Assembly (NCBI GenBank): GCA_003222375.1
Contig: QHVX01000214.1
Coordinates: 1-7,147, forward strand
Length of the DNA stretch: 7,147 nucleotides
Direction of reading: 5' to 3'
Source: Acidobacteriota bacterium
GTDB lineage: Bacteria > Acidobacteriota > Thermoanaerobaculia > Gp7-AA8
In this document: in pieces, positions 4,949 through 7,147 of the stretch
Layout of the letters: each line of letters starts with the position of its first letter
Numbering within the stretch: the first letter of the stretch is position 1
Notes under the pieces: model-generated
What the model was told of the DNA's origin: nothing
The model's input: the letters and a program-made list of their open reading frames with translations, nothing else
Databases searched by the model: none
Position numbers and translations under genes: made by a program

Positions 4949-7146
4949 CCGGGTGGCGTCGGCGGAGGTGGAGGTTTCGGCGTCGCGGTTGTCGTGGTCT
5001 CGTCTTCGGGGGGCGGTGCCGGGGATTCGCCTCCCTCACCCGTTTGCGCTGAAGCGTCCGCGGCAGCGAGTGTCGGCTCCATCTCCTTCGGCTGATAGAA
5101 AGGCCGCTGGAGGTAGTACGGCAGTTTCGCGACAGCCACGGTCGAGCCGCTGCAATCCTTGTCGGGCTCCTGACCCGCAATGAAAGCTTCCATGATGACG
5201 CGCGCGCACGGCCCGACGCCTCGCCTGCCGGTCTTCAGGTCCATCGGAACGACGACGATTCCCGGCGGTGCCTCGAAGTCGGGCCGCGTCGTTCGCAGCT
5301 TCAAGTTGTCGATCTGCTTGAAAATGTCGATCCACATCGGCAGTGCGACGTCGGCGCCGGTCGCGCCCGGGCCCAGCGATCGGCCGGGATCGTCATATCC
5401 GACCCAAACGCCGACGCAGAACTCCGGCGAAAAGCCGACGAACCATGCGTCGGTGTATCCGTTCGTCGTTCCTGTTTTTCCGGCGATCGGCGGCGGCAGC
5501 GTATGTGCCTCGTAAGCTGTCCCTCGAAGAACTGTGCCGCGAAGCATGTACGCCACTTCGTACGCGATTTGCGGTTGTGTCGCCTCGGAGAGCGTCGGCG
5601 TCTGCTCTTCCAGCACGCGATCTGTTTGATCGACGATCTTGCGGATCATCTGCGGCTTCACGTAAACGCCCTGATTCGCGAAGACGTTGTACGCCGCGGT
5701 CAACTCGATCGGTGCGACGCCCGCCGCGCCGAGCGCGGTCGAAGGATAGGGCGGAATGTCGGAGGTGATGCCGAGGCGATGGGCGAACTCGGTGACGCGC
5801 TGCGGACCGACCATCATCCACGTCTTGACCGCCGGAACGTTGATCGACAGCTCCAGCGCGCGCTGGATGGTCACGATTCCCGAGTATTTACCGTAATAGT
5901 TTTTCGGCGCGTAGACCGTCTTGTTGTCGATCGGGATCGCGATCGGCTCGTCGAAGATCGTGTCGGCCGGCGTCAGTCCCTTCTCGAATGCCGCGCCGTA
6001 CACGATCGGCTTGAACGACGATCCGGTTTGCCGGCGCGATTGAATCGCCCGATTGAATTTCGAAAGCTGAAAATCGTAGCCGCCGACCATCGAGCGCACT
6101 TCCCCGGTTTTGACATCGAGAATGACCGCCGCGCCCTGCACTTGCGGCAACTGATCGAGCTTCCACATCCGCGCTTTCGTTTTCGAATCCTCATCGAGGC
6201 GAACCCAGATCACATCGCCGCGTTTGAGAACTCCAACCATGTCGGACCGCTCCGTCCACACGAACGATTTCGGCATGAGCTCGATGTTGTCGTGGTTGAC
6301 GCGAGCCGTCACGCGGTTGGCATCGACGTGCATCACGACTGCGCTGTAAAGCTTGTCGGTCGTATACGGCTCGTTGCTCCAGCTCGGATCCTTGTAAGTC
6401 TCGGGATCGACGCCTTCGGCAATCAGATTGCGGCCTGGCCGGCGGAATCCGCGGCGGCGGTCCCATCGTCGCAATCCGCGTTGCAGCGCTTTCTCGACCG
6501 CTTCCTGCAGTGGGAGATCAAGCGTCGAGTAGACCTTCAGGCCCCGTTGATAAAGATTCTCGATGCCGAATTTCTTGTTCTGCTCGATGTACTGCCGGAT
6601 CTCCTCGGAGAAATAGCCCCCGACTTTCGGTGTCTCTTCCTTGTAAGTGCCGAGGACGATCGGACTTTGAATGGCCTGCTGGTATTGCTCCGGTTTGATG
6701 TAGCGCTCTTCGAGCATGCGATGCAGCACGAGATTGCGCCGCCCAAGGGCGTGATCGGGATGGTTGATGGGGCTGTAGTAACCGCCGCGATGTTGAAACA
6801 ATCCGGCGATCATCGCGGACTCGGGCAGCGTCAGATCTTTCGCATGCTTACCGAAGTAAAGGCGTGACGCCGCTTCGACGCCGTACGCGCCGTGACCCAT
6901 GTACATCTGGTTCGCGTACAGCTCGAAAATCTGGTCCTTTGTGAAGTTCTTCTCGATGTCGACCGCCAGGGCGATCTCGTTGATCTTGCGTGTCCAATGT
7001 TTCTCGGGCGTCAGGAAGAGCTGCTTCGCTAATTGCTGCGTGATCGTCGATGCTCCCTCGGCCTTTTTTCGCTGCACGAGATCTCGGAAGGCAGCGCGGA
7101 GCATCGACTTCGGATTGAATCCGCCGTGGTGATAGAAGTCGGCATC
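4945..7146 (-). CDS. mrcA: Penicillin-binding protein 1A, bifunctional class A PBP, 5' end missing
   Basis: Class A PBPs polymerise lipid II into glycan strands (GT51 domain) and cross-link the peptides (transpeptidase domain) outside the inner membrane. 733 residues are visible. The first are DADFYHHGGFNP, the second half of the GT51 E-D-x-x-F-Y motif; the catalytic Glu codon falls just across the window edge. GT51 continues with GASTITQQLAK (about visible residues 31-41) and RKINEIALAVDIEKNFTKDQ followed by ELYANQMYMG (about 53-85). An OB-like insert follows (about residues 250-340), typical of PBP1A and not PBP1B. The transpeptidase has SSFK (catalytic Ser codon 6019-6021), SIN (Ser codon 5845-5847) and KTGT (Lys codon 5476-5478), all intact. 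The C-terminus holds GPCARVIMEAF and DKDC, a cysteine pair common in related PBPs, then a low-complexity tail of Pro, Thr, Glu and Ala. The N-terminal cytoplasmic and membrane segment and the promoter are outside the window. The stop lies in the shared CTAG with the converging gene. Confidence 0.95.
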   Translation of the reverse strand, partial: DADFYHHGGFNPKSMLRAAFRDLVQRKKAEGASTITQQLAKQLFLTPEKHWTRKINEIALAVDIEKNFTKDQIFELYANQMYMGHGAYGVEAASRLYFGKHAKDLTLPESAMIAGLFQHRGGYYSPINHPDHALGRRNLVLHRMLEERYIKPEQYQQAIQSPIVLGTYKEETPKVGGYFSEEIRQYIEQNKKFGIENLYQRGLKVYSTLDLPLQEAVEKALQRGLRRWDRRRGFRRPGRNLIAEGVDPETYKDPSWSNEPYTTDKLYSAVVMHVDANRVTARVNHDNIELMPKSFVWTERSDMVGVLKRGDVIWVRLDEDSKTKARMWKLDQLPQVQGAAVILDVKTGEVRSMVGGYDFQLSKFNRAIQSRRQTGSSFKPIVYGAAFEKGLTPADTIFDEPIAIPIDNKTVYAPKNYYGKYSGIVTIQRALELSINVPAVKTWMMVGPQRVTEFAHRLGITSDIPPYPSTALGAAGVAPIELTAAYNVFANQGVYVKPQMIRKIVDQTDRVLEEQTPTLSEATQPQIAYEVAYMLRGTVLRGTAYEAHTLPPPIAGKTGTTNGYTDAWFVGFSPEFCVGVWVGYDDPGRSLGPGATGADVALPMWIDIFKQIDNLKLRTTRPDFEAPPGIVVVPMDLKTGRRGVGPCARVIMEAFIAGQEPDKDCSGSTVAVAKLPYYLQRPFYQPKEMEPTLAAADASAQTGEGGESPAPPPEDETTTTATPKPPPPPTPPG
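4948..5040 (-). repeat. Low-complexity Pro/Thr-rich coding tail of PBP1A
   Basis: The last 30 or so codons of the PBP gene encode SPAPPPEDETTTTATPKPPPP and then TPPG. The DNA is strongly strand-asymmetric (G/T-rich on the plus strand). The tail is probably disordered and extracytoplasmic. Such simple sequence is prone to length change between strains. Confidence 0.6.
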
Positions 7147-7147
7147 C

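Noticed and set aside
4752..5183. Plus-strand open frame spanning the end of the membrane-anchored gene and the PBP1A tail
   Set aside because: It crosses two better-supported genes in a different frame, and its translation is Ser/Arg low-complexity.
5503..6867. Very long plus-strand open frame (about 454 codons) opposite PBP1A
   Set aside because: It covers the strand opposite intact PBP1A transpeptidase motifs. The product is Arg/Asp/Leu/Val-rich, without recognisable domain, signal or ribosome-binding site. It is a codon-bias shadow.

Overview
The window is gene-dense, moderately high-GC bacterial chromosome with no mobile element, RNA gene or CRISPR array that I can see. A class A penicillin-binding protein of the PBP1A type, two or three exported or membrane-anchored proteins with Sec-type N-termini, and a Ycf48-like propeller protein suggest a diderm (Gram-negative-type) bacterium. 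Acidobacteriota or a related environmental phylum is my best guess from the overall style of the UvrB and PBP1A sequences, but this is an impression and not a demonstrated assignment.

Layout, left to right. Positions 2-1039 (+) hold the 3' part of a gene for an Asp-box/Ycf48-like beta-propeller protein with a Ser/Thr/Pro/Ala linker and a helical C-terminal tail. After 27 bases and a strong Shine-Dalgarno comes a short gene (1067-1450, +) for a putative secreted protein with nine cysteines. Converging on it, 12 bases away, is uvrB (1463-3407, -), the nucleotide-excision-repair helicase. It is broken by an apparent internal deletion of about 44 bases near 2615-2632, which splits it into two reading frames. 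Upstream of uvrB on the same strand, overlapping by GTGA, is an unrecognised proline-rich single-pass membrane protein (3404 to about 3934, -).

Diverging from it is a single-domain CheY-like receiver protein (3933-4316, +). This is coupled by an ATGA overlap to another unrecognised protein with one N-terminal membrane segment (4313-4948, +). That gene converges on mrcA-type PBP1A (4945-7146, -, 5' end outside the window), and the two stop codons share the palindrome CTAG.

Functionally the window mixes cell-envelope work (PBP1A, anchored and exported proteins), DNA repair (uvrB) and signalling (receiver). There is no clear single pathway. The local logic is translational coupling: receiver with membrane protein on the plus strand, and membrane protein with uvrB on the minus strand, back to back around 3932-3935. 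No stretch over 300 bases lacks a gene. The most notable observation is the interrupted uvrB, either a real pseudogenisation of a normally conserved gene or an assembly defect. I did not find a convincing new multi-gene system.
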